The position numbers and the translations under genes were made by a program. A stretch of 64,000 bases of DNA from Streptomyces noursei (GTDB lineage: Bacteria > Actinomycetota > Actinomycetes > Streptomycetales > Streptomycetaceae). The stretch lies in assembly GCF_016917755.1 (NCBI RefSeq), contig NZ_CP070326.1, positions 3,162,001 to 3,226,000 on the forward strand, given 5' to 3'. This document shows, piece after piece, positions 10,630-18,784 of the stretch (its first letter is position 1; each line of letters begins with the position of its first letter). A model generated the notes under the pieces. The model saw nothing but the letters and a program-made list of their open reading frames with translations. It was not told the DNA's origin and did no database searches.

Positions 10630-11658
10630 TCAGCCGAAGAAGACGCCGACCTCGGCGTAGAGCGCCGGATCGACGGTCTTCAGCTTGGCGGTCGCCTCCG
10701 ACAGCGGTACCCGCACGATGTCGGTGCCGCGCAGCGCGACCATCGTGCCGTAGTCGGCATCCCGCACCGCGTCGATGGCGTGCAGCCCGAAGCGGGTGGC
10801 CAGCCAGCGGTCGAAGGCGCTGGGGGTGCCGCCGCGCTGGGTGTGGCCCAGGACGGTGGTCCGGGCCTCCTTGCCGGTGCGCGCCTCGACCTCCTTGGCC
10901 AGCCACTCGCCGACACCGGACAGCCGGACGTGCCCGAAGGAATCGGTGCTGCCGTCCTTGAGCACCATGTCGCCGTCCTTGGGCATGGCGCCCTCGGCCA
11001 CCACCACGATCGGCGCGTAGCTTGCCTTGAAGCGGGACTCGATCCAGCGGCAGACCTCGTCGACGTCGAAGCGCTGCTCGGGGATGAGGATGACGTTGGC
11101 GCCGCCGGCCAGGCCGGAGTGCAGCGCGATCCAGCCGGCGTGCCGGCCCATCACCTCGACGACCAGCACCCGCATATGGGATTCGGCGGTGGTGTGCAGC
11201 CGGTCGATGGCCTCGGTGGCGACCCCGACCGCGGTGTCGAAGCCGAAGGTGTAGTCCGTGGCCGACAGGTCGTTGTCGATGGTCTTGGGCACACCGACGC
11301 AGGGGACGCCGTGCTCCGTGAAGAGCCGGGAGGCGACGCCGAGGGTGTCCTCGCCGCCGATTGCGATCAGCGCCTCGACCTCGTGCTTGGCGAGCGTCTC
11401 CTTGATCCGGCGGACCCCGTCCTCCTCTTTGAAGGGGTTGGTCCGCGACGAGCCGAGGATGGTGCCGCCGCGGGGCAGGATGCCGCGCACCGCCGGGATG
11501 TCCAGCCGCATGCTGCGGCCCTCCAACGGTCCGCGCCAGCCGTCCCGGAACCCGACGAAGTCGTATCCGTACTCCTGGGTGCCCTTGCGGACGATGCCCC
11601 TGATCACCGCGTTCAGACCCGGGCAGTCGCCGCCGCCGGTCAGTACTCCGACCCGCAT
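10630..11658 (-). CDS. pfkA: 6-phosphofructokinase
   Basis: A 342-residue PfkA-family enzyme that phosphorylates fructose-6-phosphate in glycolysis. Motifs include the phosphate-binding start GVLTGGGDCPGLNAVIRG, ILPRGGTILGSSRTNPF, the catalytic PKTIDNDL, VEVMGRHAGWIAL and LGHTQRGGTPSAFDR. The nucleotide-discriminating segment reads GGEDT, where E. coli ATP-PfkA has GGDGS and pyrophosphate enzymes have GGDD. Streptomyces enzymes with this variant are ATP-dependent as far as I recall. A Crp-like palindrome lies 70 bases upstream of the start, so cyclic-AMP receptor control is plausible. ATG at 11658 is the only reasonable start. Confidence 0.94.
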   Translation of the reverse strand: MRVGVLTGGGDCPGLNAVIRGIVRKGTQEYGYDFVGFRDGWRGPLEGRSMRLDIPAVRGILPRGGTILGSSRTNPFKEEDGVRRIKETLAKHEVEALIAIGGEDTLGVASRLFTEHGVPCVGVPKTIDNDLSATDYTFGFDTAVGVATEAIDRLHTTAESHMRVLVVEVMGRHAGWIALHSGLAGGANVILIPEQRFDVDEVCRWIESRFKASYAPIVVVAEGAMPKDGDMVLKDGSTDSFGHVRLSGVGEWLAKEVEARTGKEARTTVLGHTQRGGTPSAFDRWLATRFGLHAIDAVRDADYGTMVALRGTDIVRVPLSEATAKLKTVDPALYAEVGVFFG

Positions 11659-11727
11659 CGCTTCACCTTCATCCCGTCCGTGGCCGCCGTACGGCCGTCC
11701 GTGAGCGTAACGCCGGTCACGCTAATG

Positions 11728-11741
11728 GTGACCTGGGTCAC
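11728..11741. promoter_or_regulatory. Crp-like palindrome upstream of pfkA
   Basis: GTGACCTGGGTCAC is a perfect 6-2-6 inverted repeat and fits the S. coelicolor Crp consensus GTG(N6)GNCAC exactly. A third half-site, GGTCAC at 11715-11720, forms a second dyad with the first arm. It lies 70-83 bases upstream of the pfkA start. Binding by Crp is inferred from the match only. Confidence 0.5.
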
Positions 11742-11849
11742 TCCGGGATGGTGTGTGCGTCGATCCCCGTCAATTGCACGGGAGTTGACACAAGGTGTTC
11801 ACCCTTACGAGCGCAGGCGCGCGGCCCGTGCAGGGGGACGGCGGGCGCC

Positions 11850-12521
11850 TCAGACGCCGTCGAGGCCGCGCTCTATCGCGTACCGCACCAGCTCGACGCG
11901 GTTGTGCAACTGGAGCTTGCCGAGGGTGTTCTGGACGTGGTTCTGCACCGTGCGGTGCGAGATGACCAGCCGCTCGGCGATCTGCTTGTACGAGAGCCCC
12001 TTGGCGACCAGGCGCAGCACCTCGGTCTCCCGCTCCGTCAGCCGGGGGGCGTCCGCTTCGTCGGCGGCCGCGGGGGACGGCTCCGTCGCCAGCCGGCGGT
12101 ACTCGCCGAGGACCAGGCCGGCCAGGCCCGGGGTGAACACCGGGTCGCCGACGGCGGTGCGGCGGACCGCGTCCAACAGTTCCTCGGTGCTGGCCGACTT
12201 CAGCAGATAGCCGGTGGCGCCGGACTTCACCGCCTCCAGGACGTCGGCGTGCTCGCCGCTGGCGGAGAGCACCAGCACCCGCAGCGACGGATTGCCGCCG
12301 ACCAGCTCCTTGCACACCCGGACACCGGGCAGCCCCGGCAGATTGAGGTCCAGGACCAGCACGTCGGGCGCCGTCGCCTGGGCCCGGCGCACCGCCTGGA
12401 GGCCGTCCCCGGCCGTCGCCACCACGTCGAACCCGGCCTCCGCCAGGTCGCGGGCGACCGCGTCCCGCCACATCGGGTGGTCGTCGACCACCATGACCCG
12501 CAGGCCCGTCTCGTCACTCAC
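11850..12521 (-). CDS. macR: NarL/LuxR-type response regulator, MacR-like
   Basis: A 223-residue response regulator. The receiver domain (residues 8-125) has the acidic pair Asp13-Asp14, phospho-acceptor Asp58 in LVLDLNLPG, Ser in VLSASG and Lys in YLLKSAS. The LuxR helix-turn-helix (about residues 155-215) reads LTERETEVLRLVAKGLSYKQ and ISHRTVQNHVQ. GTG 12521 overlaps the stop of the kinase gene by 4 bases, so the two are translationally coupled. Position next to pfkA and plsC matches MacR of S. coelicolor, which with MacS affects aerial growth and antibiotic production through membrane-protein genes. The symbol rests on this synteny as well as on domain content. Confidence 0.87.
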   Translation of the reverse strand: MSDETGLRVMVVDDHPMWRDAVARDLAEAGFDVVATAGDGLQAVRRAQATAPDVLVLDLNLPGLPGVRVCKELVGGNPSLRVLVLSASGEHADVLEAVKSGATGYLLKSASTEELLDAVRRTAVGDPVFTPGLAGLVLGEYRRLATEPSPAAADEADAPRLTERETEVLRLVAKGLSYKQIAERLVISHRTVQNHVQNTLGKLQLHNRVELVRYAIERGLDGV

Positions 12522-13825
12522 GCGCGCGCTCTCCCCCGTCGTCCGCCCTCGGGCGCGATGCCCTTGGGAACCTTCAACTCCACTTCCGTGCCCTGGCCGG
12601 GGACCGAGAGCCACTCGGCACTGCCGCCCAGCTCCCGCAGCCGGCCGCGGATCGACAGCGCCACCCCGAGGCGGCCCTCGCGCTCGGCCGCGGCGAGCCG
12701 GCCCTCGGGAATGCCGGGCCCCTCGTCGCGCACCGTGACGAGCACCGCGTCCGGTTCGTCCTCCACCAGGATCCACGCGCGGGCGTCGGCCCCCACGTGC
12801 ACCCGTACATTGTCCAGCGCGGCACTGACAGCGGCGGCCAGCTCCACCGCGGCGGCGGCCGGCAACTCGACCGGTGAGCCCGGGCCGGAGAGCGTCACCC
12901 CGGCCCCGGCGTCCGGGGCGAGCAGCACCATCAGGTCGCAGGGGCCGGCCGGCAGCGGGCCGGGGTCCGCCGGGCGGGCCGCGGCCGCGGCGTCCTGGGG
13001 GACGTCCAGCACCGTCCGCTGCCGGGGCACCAGCCCGCCAGCGACCAGGGTGCGCAGCGCCACCTCCTGCTCGCCCGCCATCCGGCCCAGCTCGGCCGCC
13101 TCGCCGCCGAGCGCGGCACCGCGCCGCTGCACCATGGCGAGCACCTGGAGCACGCCGTCGTGGATGTCGCGGGCCAGCCGCTCCCGCTCGCGGGTGGCGG
13201 CCTCGATCTGGAGGGCGTGGGCCAGGGTGCGCTCACTGGCCCGGGCCACCTCGACGACATAGCCGATGGCGACGCTGGCCACCCACACCAGCACCACGTT
13301 GTGGACGGTGTCCCGGGCCAGCTCCTGGCGCTCGACGAGGTTGACCACGGCCACGATGCTGGAGGCCACCGCGGCCCATCGCCAGCCGCCCTTGATGGCG
13401 AAGCCCAGGACGGCCCCCGCCGTCCAGATGGACGGCAGCGTCGGGGCGCCGCCCATGATCCGGGCGTGGGTGTCGATCACGGACGTCAGCAGGATGCCGC
13501 CGACCGCGAAGCCGAGGTCGGCGAGCAGGAACTGCCGGGTGCAGCGCTCAGCGGACGTCGTACGGCGCCAGGTCAGCGCCGTCCAGAGGGTGAGCGCGGC
13601 CATGTAGGCGGCGGCGCCCAGCGGGTGCGCGTAGCGCGGATAGGCGACCGCGGACAGGCCCAGCACATAGACCAGGGTCAGGATGCGGTAGCCGGTGAGC
13701 GCCCGCCACAGCGGCAGTTCGACGGACATCCGCAGCGCCTTCCGGCCCCCGCCGGGTGCCGCGCCCCGGCCGCCCTTCACCTCGCCGCCCTTGGCCCGGA
13801 CGTCCTCTATGTCGGCATCCTTCAT
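12518..13825 (-). CDS. macS: Sensor histidine kinase, MacS-like
   Basis: A membrane histidine kinase of about 435 residues that pairs with the coupled downstream regulator. The N-terminal part carries several hydrophobic segments (about five transmembrane helices up to residue 185). The phospho-acceptor His is in RLARDIHDGVLQVL, a HisKA_3-type dimerisation motif. The ATPase domain has the N-box region ALDNVRVH, the G-box DEGPGIPEG, and a later GVALSIRGRLRELGG. The start is uncertain: ATG 13825 has a GGTGGGGG stretch about 8 bases upstream, while GTG 13840 would add five residues. The ligand is unknown. The last codons overlap the regulator start. Confidence 0.88.
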   Translation of the reverse strand: MKDADIEDVRAKGGEVKGGRGAAPGGGRKALRMSVELPLWRALTGYRILTLVYVLGLSAVAYPRYAHPLGAAAYMAALTLWTALTWRRTTSAERCTRQFLLADLGFAVGGILLTSVIDTHARIMGGAPTLPSIWTAGAVLGFAIKGGWRWAAVASSIVAVVNLVERQELARDTVHNVVLVWVASVAIGYVVEVARASERTLAHALQIEAATRERERLARDIHDGVLQVLAMVQRRGAALGGEAAELGRMAGEQEVALRTLVAGGLVPRQRTVLDVPQDAAAAARPADPGPLPAGPCDLMVLLAPDAGAGVTLSGPGSPVELPAAAAVELAAAVSAALDNVRVHVGADARAWILVEDEPDAVLVTVRDEGPGIPEGRLAAAEREGRLGVALSIRGRLRELGGSAEWLSVPGQGTEVELKVPKGIAPEGGRRGRARA

Positions 13826-13846
13826 GCGGGCAACCCCCACCCCTCA

Positions 13847-13866
13847 CCGGGGCCGCACCGCCCCGG
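13847..13866 (-). terminator. Weak hairpin after plsC
   Basis: CCGGGGC / GCCCCGG with a 6-nt loop, 9 bases past the plsC stop and upstream of the histidine kinase start. The stem is short and there is no T-run, so termination may be partial. Confidence 0.35.
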
Positions 13867-13874
13867 CCTTCGCC

Positions 13875-14591
13875 TTAAGCCTTCTTCTGCGCCTCCGCGG
13901 CCTTGGCCGCCTCGGCGATCTGCCGCTTGGCAGCGGTCGCGTAGATGTCGACGTACTCCTGGCCCGAGAGCTTCATGATCTCGTACATCACCTCGTCGGT
14001 GATCGAGCGCAGGATGTAGCGGTCGCCCTCCATGCCCTGATAGCGGCTGAAGTCCAGCGGCTTGCCGATCCGGATGCCGGGCCGGACCATCTTCGGCAGG
14101 ACCTTGCCGGGCGGCTGCACCTTCTCGGTGTCGATCATCGCCACCGGGATGACCGGCGCCCCGGTGGCCAGCGCCACCCGCGCCAGGCCGCCCGGCTTGC
14201 CGCGGTAGAGCCGCCCGTCCGGGGAGCGGGTGCCCTCCGGGTAGATGCCGAACAACTCGCCGCGCTCCAGCACCTCGATCCCGCTCTTGATCGCCGCCTC
14301 GCCCGCGCCGCGCGCGCCCGAACGGTCCACCGGGAGCTGCCCGACGCCCTTGAAGAACGCGGCGGTCAACTTCCCCTTGACCCCCGGGGAGGTGAAGTAC
14401 TCGGCCTTGGCGATGAAGGTGACCTTGCGGTCCAGAACCGCGGGCAGGAAGAACGAGTCCGAGAAGGACAGGTGGTTGCTCGCGAGGATCGCCGGACCCT
14501 CGGCGGGAACGTTCTCGATGCCTTCCACCCAGGGACGGAACGCGAGCCTGAGCGGACCGCCGATGGAAAACTTCATTGCGCCGTAGATCAA
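13875..14591 (-). CDS. plsC: 1-acyl-sn-glycerol-3-phosphate acyltransferase (PlsC family)
   Basis: A 238-residue membrane-associated acyltransferase that adds an acyl chain to lysophosphatidate in phospholipid synthesis. The catalytic HX4D motif is NHLSFSD and the phosphate-binding motif is YPEGTRSPDG. Further blocks are FIAKAEYF and GAPVIPVAMI. I choose TTG 14591 because AGGAGG sits 7 bases before it; ATG at 14576 would remove five residues. Further upstream in-frame starts give low-complexity sequence and are unlikely. The C-terminus is an Ala/Lys-rich helix. Another acyl transfer reaction is possible, since this family includes several related enzymes. Confidence 0.9.
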   Translation of the reverse strand: MIYGAMKFSIGGPLRLAFRPWVEGIENVPAEGPAILASNHLSFSDSFFLPAVLDRKVTFIAKAEYFTSPGVKGKLTAAFFKGVGQLPVDRSGARGAGEAAIKSGIEVLERGELFGIYPEGTRSPDGRLYRGKPGGLARVALATGAPVIPVAMIDTEKVQPPGKVLPKMVRPGIRIGKPLDFSRYQGMEGDRYILRSITDEVMYEIMKLSGQEYVDIYATAAKRQIAEAAKAAEAQKKA

Positions 14592-14772
14592 CCGACTGCC
14601 TCCTGTGTCTGACGCAATGACCTTAACCCCCTCACGGCACGCCCGGGGGCCGCGGCGGTCCGCGAGAGCGCGCGCGGGTCCCGTCCGCGGGCGTCCGCGC
14701 CCCCGCGCGGGTCCCCCGACCCGCCCCCGTGCAGGCCCCAGCTCCACCGGAGCGGCTGTCGCCACACCCCCT

Positions 14773-14792
14773 GGTAGGGCCACGGCCCTACC
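14773..14792. promoter_or_regulatory. Perfect inverted repeat between plsC and hydrolase gene
   Basis: GGTAGGGCC-AC-GGCCCTACC is a perfect 9-2-9 palindrome between two divergent genes. It lies about 20 bases upstream of a possible -10 (TACCCT, 14812-14817) for the plus-strand hydrolase gene. It could be an operator for either gene; the protein that binds it is unknown. Confidence 0.4.
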
Positions 14793-14857
14793 CCGCCGCG
14801 GTCACTCCGCGTACCCTTAAGTAACCCGCGAGTCCCCTCACCGATCGGAGTTCCCCG

Positions 14858-15655
14858 GTGCCGCTCCTCCCCGGAGCCGAGCCGTTCCGCCGCGACGGCG
14901 GAGAGGTCGGCGTCCTCGTCTGCCACGGCTTCACCGGCTCCCCGCAGTCCATCCGCCCCTGGGCCGAGTACCTCGCCGACCGGGGGCTGAGCGTCAGCGC
15001 GCCGCTGCTGCCCGGCCACGGCACACGGTGGGAGGACATGCAGCTCACCACCTGGCAGGACTGGTACGCCGAGGTCGACCGGGAGCTGCGCGCGCTGACC
15101 GAGCGCTGCACCAAGGTCTTCGTCTGCGGACTGTCCATGGGCGGCGCGCTGGCGCTGCGACTGGCCGCCCGGCACGGCGACGCGATCAGCGGCGTGGCCG
15201 TGGTCAACCCGGGCAACAAGGTCCACGACGCGGCGGCGCCGCTGCTGCCCGTCCTGCGCCATGTCGTCCGCACGACCAAGGGGATCGCGAGCGACATCGC
15301 CAAGCCCGGTGCGGTGGAGGTCGGTTACGACCGGGTGCCGCTGCACGCCGCGCACTCGCTGCGGCGGTTCTTCGCGCTGGTCGACTCCGAACTCCCGCGC
15401 GTCACCCAGCCGTTGCTGGTGCTGACCAGCCGCCAGGACCACGTCGTCCCGCCCGTCGACTCCGAGCGCATCCTCAGCCGGGTCTCCTCCGACGACGTCC
15501 GGCACGAGGTGTTGGAGCGCAGCTACCACGTCGCCACGCTCGACCACGACGCGGAGCGGATCTTCCGGGACACCTACTCCTTCATCACCCGACTCGCCCC
15601 CGAGGCCCGGCCGGACGCGGTCCAGGAGGGCACGGCGGCCAGTGGCGGAGCATAG
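14858..15655 (+). CDS. Alpha/beta hydrolase, carboxylesterase / monoacylglycerol lipase type
   Basis: A 265-residue serine hydrolase. The oxyanion segment is VCHGFTGSPQ, the nucleophile elbow is CGLSMGGALAL, the acid is in TSRQDHVVPP and the terminal His in RSYHVATLDHD. This Est30/monoacylglycerol-lipase pattern suggests hydrolysis of acyl esters or monoacylglycerol. GTG 14858 has GGAG about 10 bases upstream. The neighbour plsC is divergent, and the next gene overlaps by 14 bases, which suggests co-expression with a membrane protein. The natural substrate is not known. Confidence 0.9.
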   Translation: MPLLPGAEPFRRDGGEVGVLVCHGFTGSPQSIRPWAEYLADRGLSVSAPLLPGHGTRWEDMQLTTWQDWYAEVDRELRALTERCTKVFVCGLSMGGALALRLAARHGDAISGVAVVNPGNKVHDAAAPLLPVLRHVVRTTKGIASDIAKPGAVEVGYDRVPLHAAHSLRRFFALVDSELPRVTQPLLVLTSRQDHVVPPVDSERILSRVSSDDVRHEVLERSYHVATLDHDAERIFRDTYSFITRLAPEARPDAVQEGTAASGGA

Positions 15656-16190
15656 CCCCCGCGACCCCCGGGACCCACTCGACGAGGAGGCCGCGTGGGC
15701 CGAGATCGTCGCGGGTTACGGCGAGCGGCCGGAGTTCCCGGGCACCGGGGAGCGACCGGAGCGCACCGCGCCGGCGGACGAGGACGCCCCGGAATCCCCC
15801 GCCCCGCGCCCCGCCGACGGCACGCCCGGCGGGGACTCCCCGTCGCGCCCCGGCAGCTTCGTGGTCTACGCCCCCGGCGTGGGCCCGCGCGACTGGACCC
15901 CCGAGAAGTCCTCCGACGACGACTTCGACGAGACCGACGAGGGCCACTTCACCCCGCCCGAGCCGCCGCCGCTGCCGCAGGCCGACACCACCACCAAGTT
16001 CACCTGGATCGCGGTCCTCGGCGGCCCGCTGCTGCTGCTCGGCATGGTCGTCTTCCAGCAGCCGCTCACCTGGTGGGCCGCGGTGCTGGGCATCGGCGGC
16101 TTCCTGGGCGGCCTGGCCACCCTCTTCGCCCGGATGGCCAACGACCGGGACGACGACGATGACATGCCGGGCGGCGGGGCGGTGGTCTAG
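15642..16190 (+). CDS. Small acidic membrane protein, unknown function
   Basis: A 182-residue protein I do not assign to a named family. The first 110 residues are Pro-, Asp- and Glu-rich and look disordered. Two hydrophobic helices follow (about residues 123-141 and 146-166, the second glycine-rich, GIGGFLGGLATLFARM), then an Asp-rich tail with six consecutive acidic residues (DRDDDDD). The start GTG 15642 lies inside the end of the hydrolase gene with a 14-base overlap. A long charged N-terminal domain with a membrane hairpin is common in actinobacterial core proteins. A structural or scaffolding role at the membrane is possible but not shown. Confidence 0.78.
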   Translation: MAEHSPRDPRDPLDEEAAWAEIVAGYGERPEFPGTGERPERTAPADEDAPESPAPRPADGTPGGDSPSRPGSFVVYAPGVGPRDWTPEKSSDDDFDETDEGHFTPPEPPPLPQADTTTKFTWIAVLGGPLLLLGMVVFQQPLTWWAAVLGIGGFLGGLATLFARMANDRDDDDDMPGGGAVV

Positions 16191-16242
16191 GTCGTGTCCG
16201 ACGGGTCGGAAGGGTCCTGGTCCCCGTCCGGCGGGAAGGCCG

Positions 16243-16273
16243 CCGGCCGGTCCTGAAGCCGAGGACCGGCCGG
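16243..16273. terminator. Bidirectional terminator
   Basis: A perfect 12-bp stem CCGGCCGGTCCT / AGGACCGGCCGG with a 7-nt loop. It sits between the convergent membrane-protein gene (ends 16190) and the nuclease-family gene (ends 16276) and can serve both. Confidence 0.75.
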
Positions 16274-16275
16274 GG

Positions 16276-17100
16276 TCAGCCGCCGGCCGGCACCCGTAGC
16301 GCGGCCAGCACCGGCAGGTGGTCCGAGGCGGCCAGCAGGTCGGCCGTGCGCAGGCCCGGCAGATCGCGCGGCACCCCGCACCCCAGTACCTCGACGCCGT
16401 CGGTGGTGAACACCGCGTCGATCCGCTGCCGCGGCCGGTGCGGCGTGGAGGTGTGCTCCCCGCCCCACGGCTCGGCCGCCCAACCGTCCCTGAGCAGCCC
16501 CGCGATCCGCCGGAAGCTCCGCCCGTCCGGCCGGTCGTTGAGGTCGCCGCCGACCACCGTGTGCGGGACGCCCAGCCCGGCGACCCGCTCCAGCAGCAGC
16601 CCGGCCTGGCCGTACCGCTCCCGCGCATCGAGGCTGAGGTGGCAGCTGACGGCCCCGAGCCGGGCCCCGGCGAAGCGGAGCACGGCGGTGGCCAGGCCGC
16701 GCTGGTGCAGGCCGGGGGTGCGGGGCAGCAGGACGTCCTCGGTGCGCTCCACGTGGGCGCGGAGGTGGGCGAGGATCATCGGCCCCGCGGTGCTGGCGCC
16801 GCCGGTGACGTACACCAGGCCGCTGGCCCGGGCGAGGCGCTCGGCGGCCTTGCGCCAGCGGAAGAAGCGCGGCGCCTCCTGGACCAGCACGAGATCGGGG
16901 GCGCAGGCCCGGATGACCCGGGCCAGCGCCGCCTGATCGTCGCGCATCGAGCGGATGTTGTAGCTGAGCACCCGGACGACCGCGGAGCCGTCCGCCTCGG
17001 TGGCGGAGGCCGGGAGTCCGGCGACGGGGGCCGTCGCGTCGGTGCCGGGGGCGGGATCCGTCCCGCCGGACGCGGTCCGTCCGGGGTGCTCGGCCGCCAT
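16276..17100 (-). CDS. Endonuclease/exonuclease/phosphatase family protein
   Basis: A 274-residue protein with the EEP (DNase I-like) fold. Motifs are VLSYNIRSMRDD, LVLVQEAPRFF, GGDLNDRPDG, RIDAVFTTDG and ASDHLPVLA, giving the metal-binding Asn and Glu and the catalytic DxN and SDH residues. Substrates in this fold range from DNA to phospholipids and inositol phosphates, so the reaction is open. There is no signal peptide. The ATG lies five bases past the glucokinase stop and lacks a clear ribosome binding site, so it is probably expressed by coupling to glk. The first 40 residues are low-complexity. Confidence 0.86.
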   Translation of the reverse strand: MAAEHPGRTASGGTDPAPGTDATAPVAGLPASATEADGSAVVRVLSYNIRSMRDDQAALARVIRACAPDLVLVQEAPRFFRWRKAAERLARASGLVYVTGGASTAGPMILAHLRAHVERTEDVLLPRTPGLHQRGLATAVLRFAGARLGAVSCHLSLDARERYGQAGLLLERVAGLGVPHTVVGGDLNDRPDGRSFRRIAGLLRDGWAAEPWGGEHTSTPHRPRQRIDAVFTTDGVEVLGCGVPRDLPGLRTADLLAASDHLPVLAALRVPAGG

Positions 17101-17105
17101 CCGCG

Positions 17106-18047
17106 TCAGCCCTGGCGCGCCAGGTCGGCGGCGCCGACCAGTCCGGCCTTGCCGCCGAGTTGGGCGGCGAGCACCTGGGCGTGCGGACGGTACTGGTTGC
17201 CGACCAGCCAGCGGCGGAAGGACTTGCGGATCGGTTCGAGGACCAGCTCGCCCTCGTCCGAGACCCCGCCGCCGACGATGAAGGCGGACGGGTCGAAGAG
17301 CGAGGCCAGGTCGGCGAGGCCGGCGCCGGCCCAACGGGCCAGTTCGCGGAACGAGTCGATGGCGACCGGGTCGCCCTGGCGGGCGGCGGCACTGATGTGC
17401 TTGCCCTCGATGCCCTCGGGGGTGCCGTCGCCGAGCGCGAGCAGCGCCGTGGCGGCCTCCGGCGTGGCGAAGGCGCGCTGCCGGGCGTAGCGCAGCAGGG
17501 CCCGGCCGGAGGCGTACTGCTCCCAGCAGCCCTGGCTGCCGCAGCCGCACAGCAGGCCGTCGGGGACGACCCGGATGTGGCCGAACTCGGCGGCGACACC
17601 GAACCGGCCGCGGCGCAGCTTGTTGCCGATGATGATGCCGCCGCCCAGGCCGGTGCCGAGGGTGATGCAGATGACGTCGCTGTGGCCCTGGCCGGCGCCG
17701 AAGCGGTACTCGCCCCAGGCCGCGGCGTTGGCGTCGTTCTCGACGACGACGGGGAGGCCGACGCGCTGCTCGACCTTGTCCTTGAGCGGCTCGTGGCGCC
17801 AGTCGATGTTCGGGGCGAACAGGACGGTGGCCCGCTTCTCGTCGACGTAGCCGGCGGCGCCGATGCCGACGGCCTCGACGTGGTGGCCGGCACCGACCGT
17901 GCGGATGGCGTCCGCGATGGCCTCGGTCAGCGCGTCGGTGGCCTGCGGGGTCGGAACCTTGCACGTCTCAAGGATCGAACCCTCTTCGTCGACCACGCCG
18001 GCCGCGATCTTCGTGCCGCCGATGTCGACGCCGATGGTGAGTCCCAT
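17106..18047 (-). CDS. glkA: Glucokinase, ROK family
   Basis: A 313-residue ATP-dependent glucokinase. The N-terminal phosphate motif is GVDIGGTKIAAGVVDEEG, the catalytic region VENDANAAAWGEYRFGAG, and the ROK zinc site CGCGSQGCWEQYASG is intact. Sequence and length match GlkA of S. coelicolor, which phosphorylates intracellular glucose and takes part in glucose repression of carbon use. ATG 18047 has GAGGGA just upstream; an earlier in-frame start would add 13 residues of poor similarity. It lies upstream of the EEP-family gene, with 5 bases between. Confidence 0.95.
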   Translation of the reverse strand: MGLTIGVDIGGTKIAAGVVDEEGSILETCKVPTPQATDALTEAIADAIRTVGAGHHVEAVGIGAAGYVDEKRATVLFAPNIDWRHEPLKDKVEQRVGLPVVVENDANAAAWGEYRFGAGQGHSDVICITLGTGLGGGIIIGNKLRRGRFGVAAEFGHIRVVPDGLLCGCGSQGCWEQYASGRALLRYARQRAFATPEAATALLALGDGTPEGIEGKHISAAARQGDPVAIDSFRELARWAGAGLADLASLFDPSAFIVGGGVSDEGELVLEPIRKSFRRWLVGNQYRPHAQVLAAQLGGKAGLVGAADLARQG

Positions 18048-18169
18048 GTGTCCCTCAGTTTTCGCTCGAACCCCGCCGTGAACCACCGTACCGGAGGCAG
18101 GGGGGGCTTCCCCGCCGGTCAGGGCCGCTGAGGCCGGGGATCTCCCACCCGTCGGGGCGGTGGGCGGCG

Positions 18170-18643
18170 TCAGTCGAGGTCGATGCGCTCGGTGCCGGCG
18201 GGGCCGTCGTCGCGCGGATCGGTGGCCTGGCCCTCGGGGCGGTCGTCGGCGGTCTCGCCGCGGGTCCAGCGGCCTTCGCTGCCGGTCACCGCCGAGCGGT
18301 AGGCGGCGAGGAGTTCGGAGCCGGCCGCGGCGAGGTGGTCGAAGACGTCGGGGTTGCGCTCGATGACCGGCTCGACGGCGGCCTTGGCCTGCCGCAGCAG
18401 CCCGCCCACCGCGCTGCTGGCGGCCATTCCGCCGAGCGCGCCGGGCAGCTGGATGGCGGCGAGCTTGTCGGTCACCGCCTCGGCGAGCCGGCGGAACTCC
18501 TCGGCGGCGCTGCCCGGCTGGGGGCCGTACTCGTCCCGGCGGCGGGCCTGTTCCGCGGCGAGGTCCTCGGCGCAGGCCGTCTCCCAGGCGTCGGCTTCCG
18601 GCTCGGCGCGGTGGTCGGCGGGGCGCTCGGTGGCATCACTCAT
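18170..18643 (-). CDS. Conserved actinobacterial hypothetical protein (DUF5304-like)
   Basis: A 157-residue protein that I associate, without certainty, with DUF5304, found next to glkA in Streptomyces. It is hydrophilic with an acidic start and end. A central part (residues 45-115) is predicted helical with a small glycine/alanine-rich stretch, LPGALGGMAASSAVGGLL, which is probably not long enough for a transmembrane helix. No catalytic motif is visible. It lies between the ArsA-like gene and glkA, all on the minus strand, with gaps of over 100 bases on both sides. Function unknown. Confidence 0.8.
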   Translation of the reverse strand: MSDATERPADHRAEPEADAWETACAEDLAAEQARRRDEYGPQPGSAAEEFRRLAEAVTDKLAAIQLPGALGGMAASSAVGGLLRQAKAAVEPVIERNPDVFDHLAAAGSELLAAYRSAVTGSEGRWTRGETADDRPEGQATDPRDDGPAGTERIDLD

Positions 18644-18784
18644 GACGGACTCCGTGGACTCCTGCAGGCGGTACGGACGGGACGGTGCCGTGGGGCACTG
18701 TCGTTAAGGCACGTAGGCCGCCGTCGTGCGCGCGGCAGCACGGCGAGGGCGTGTTACGACGTTACCCGAACGGGGGTGCCGGAT

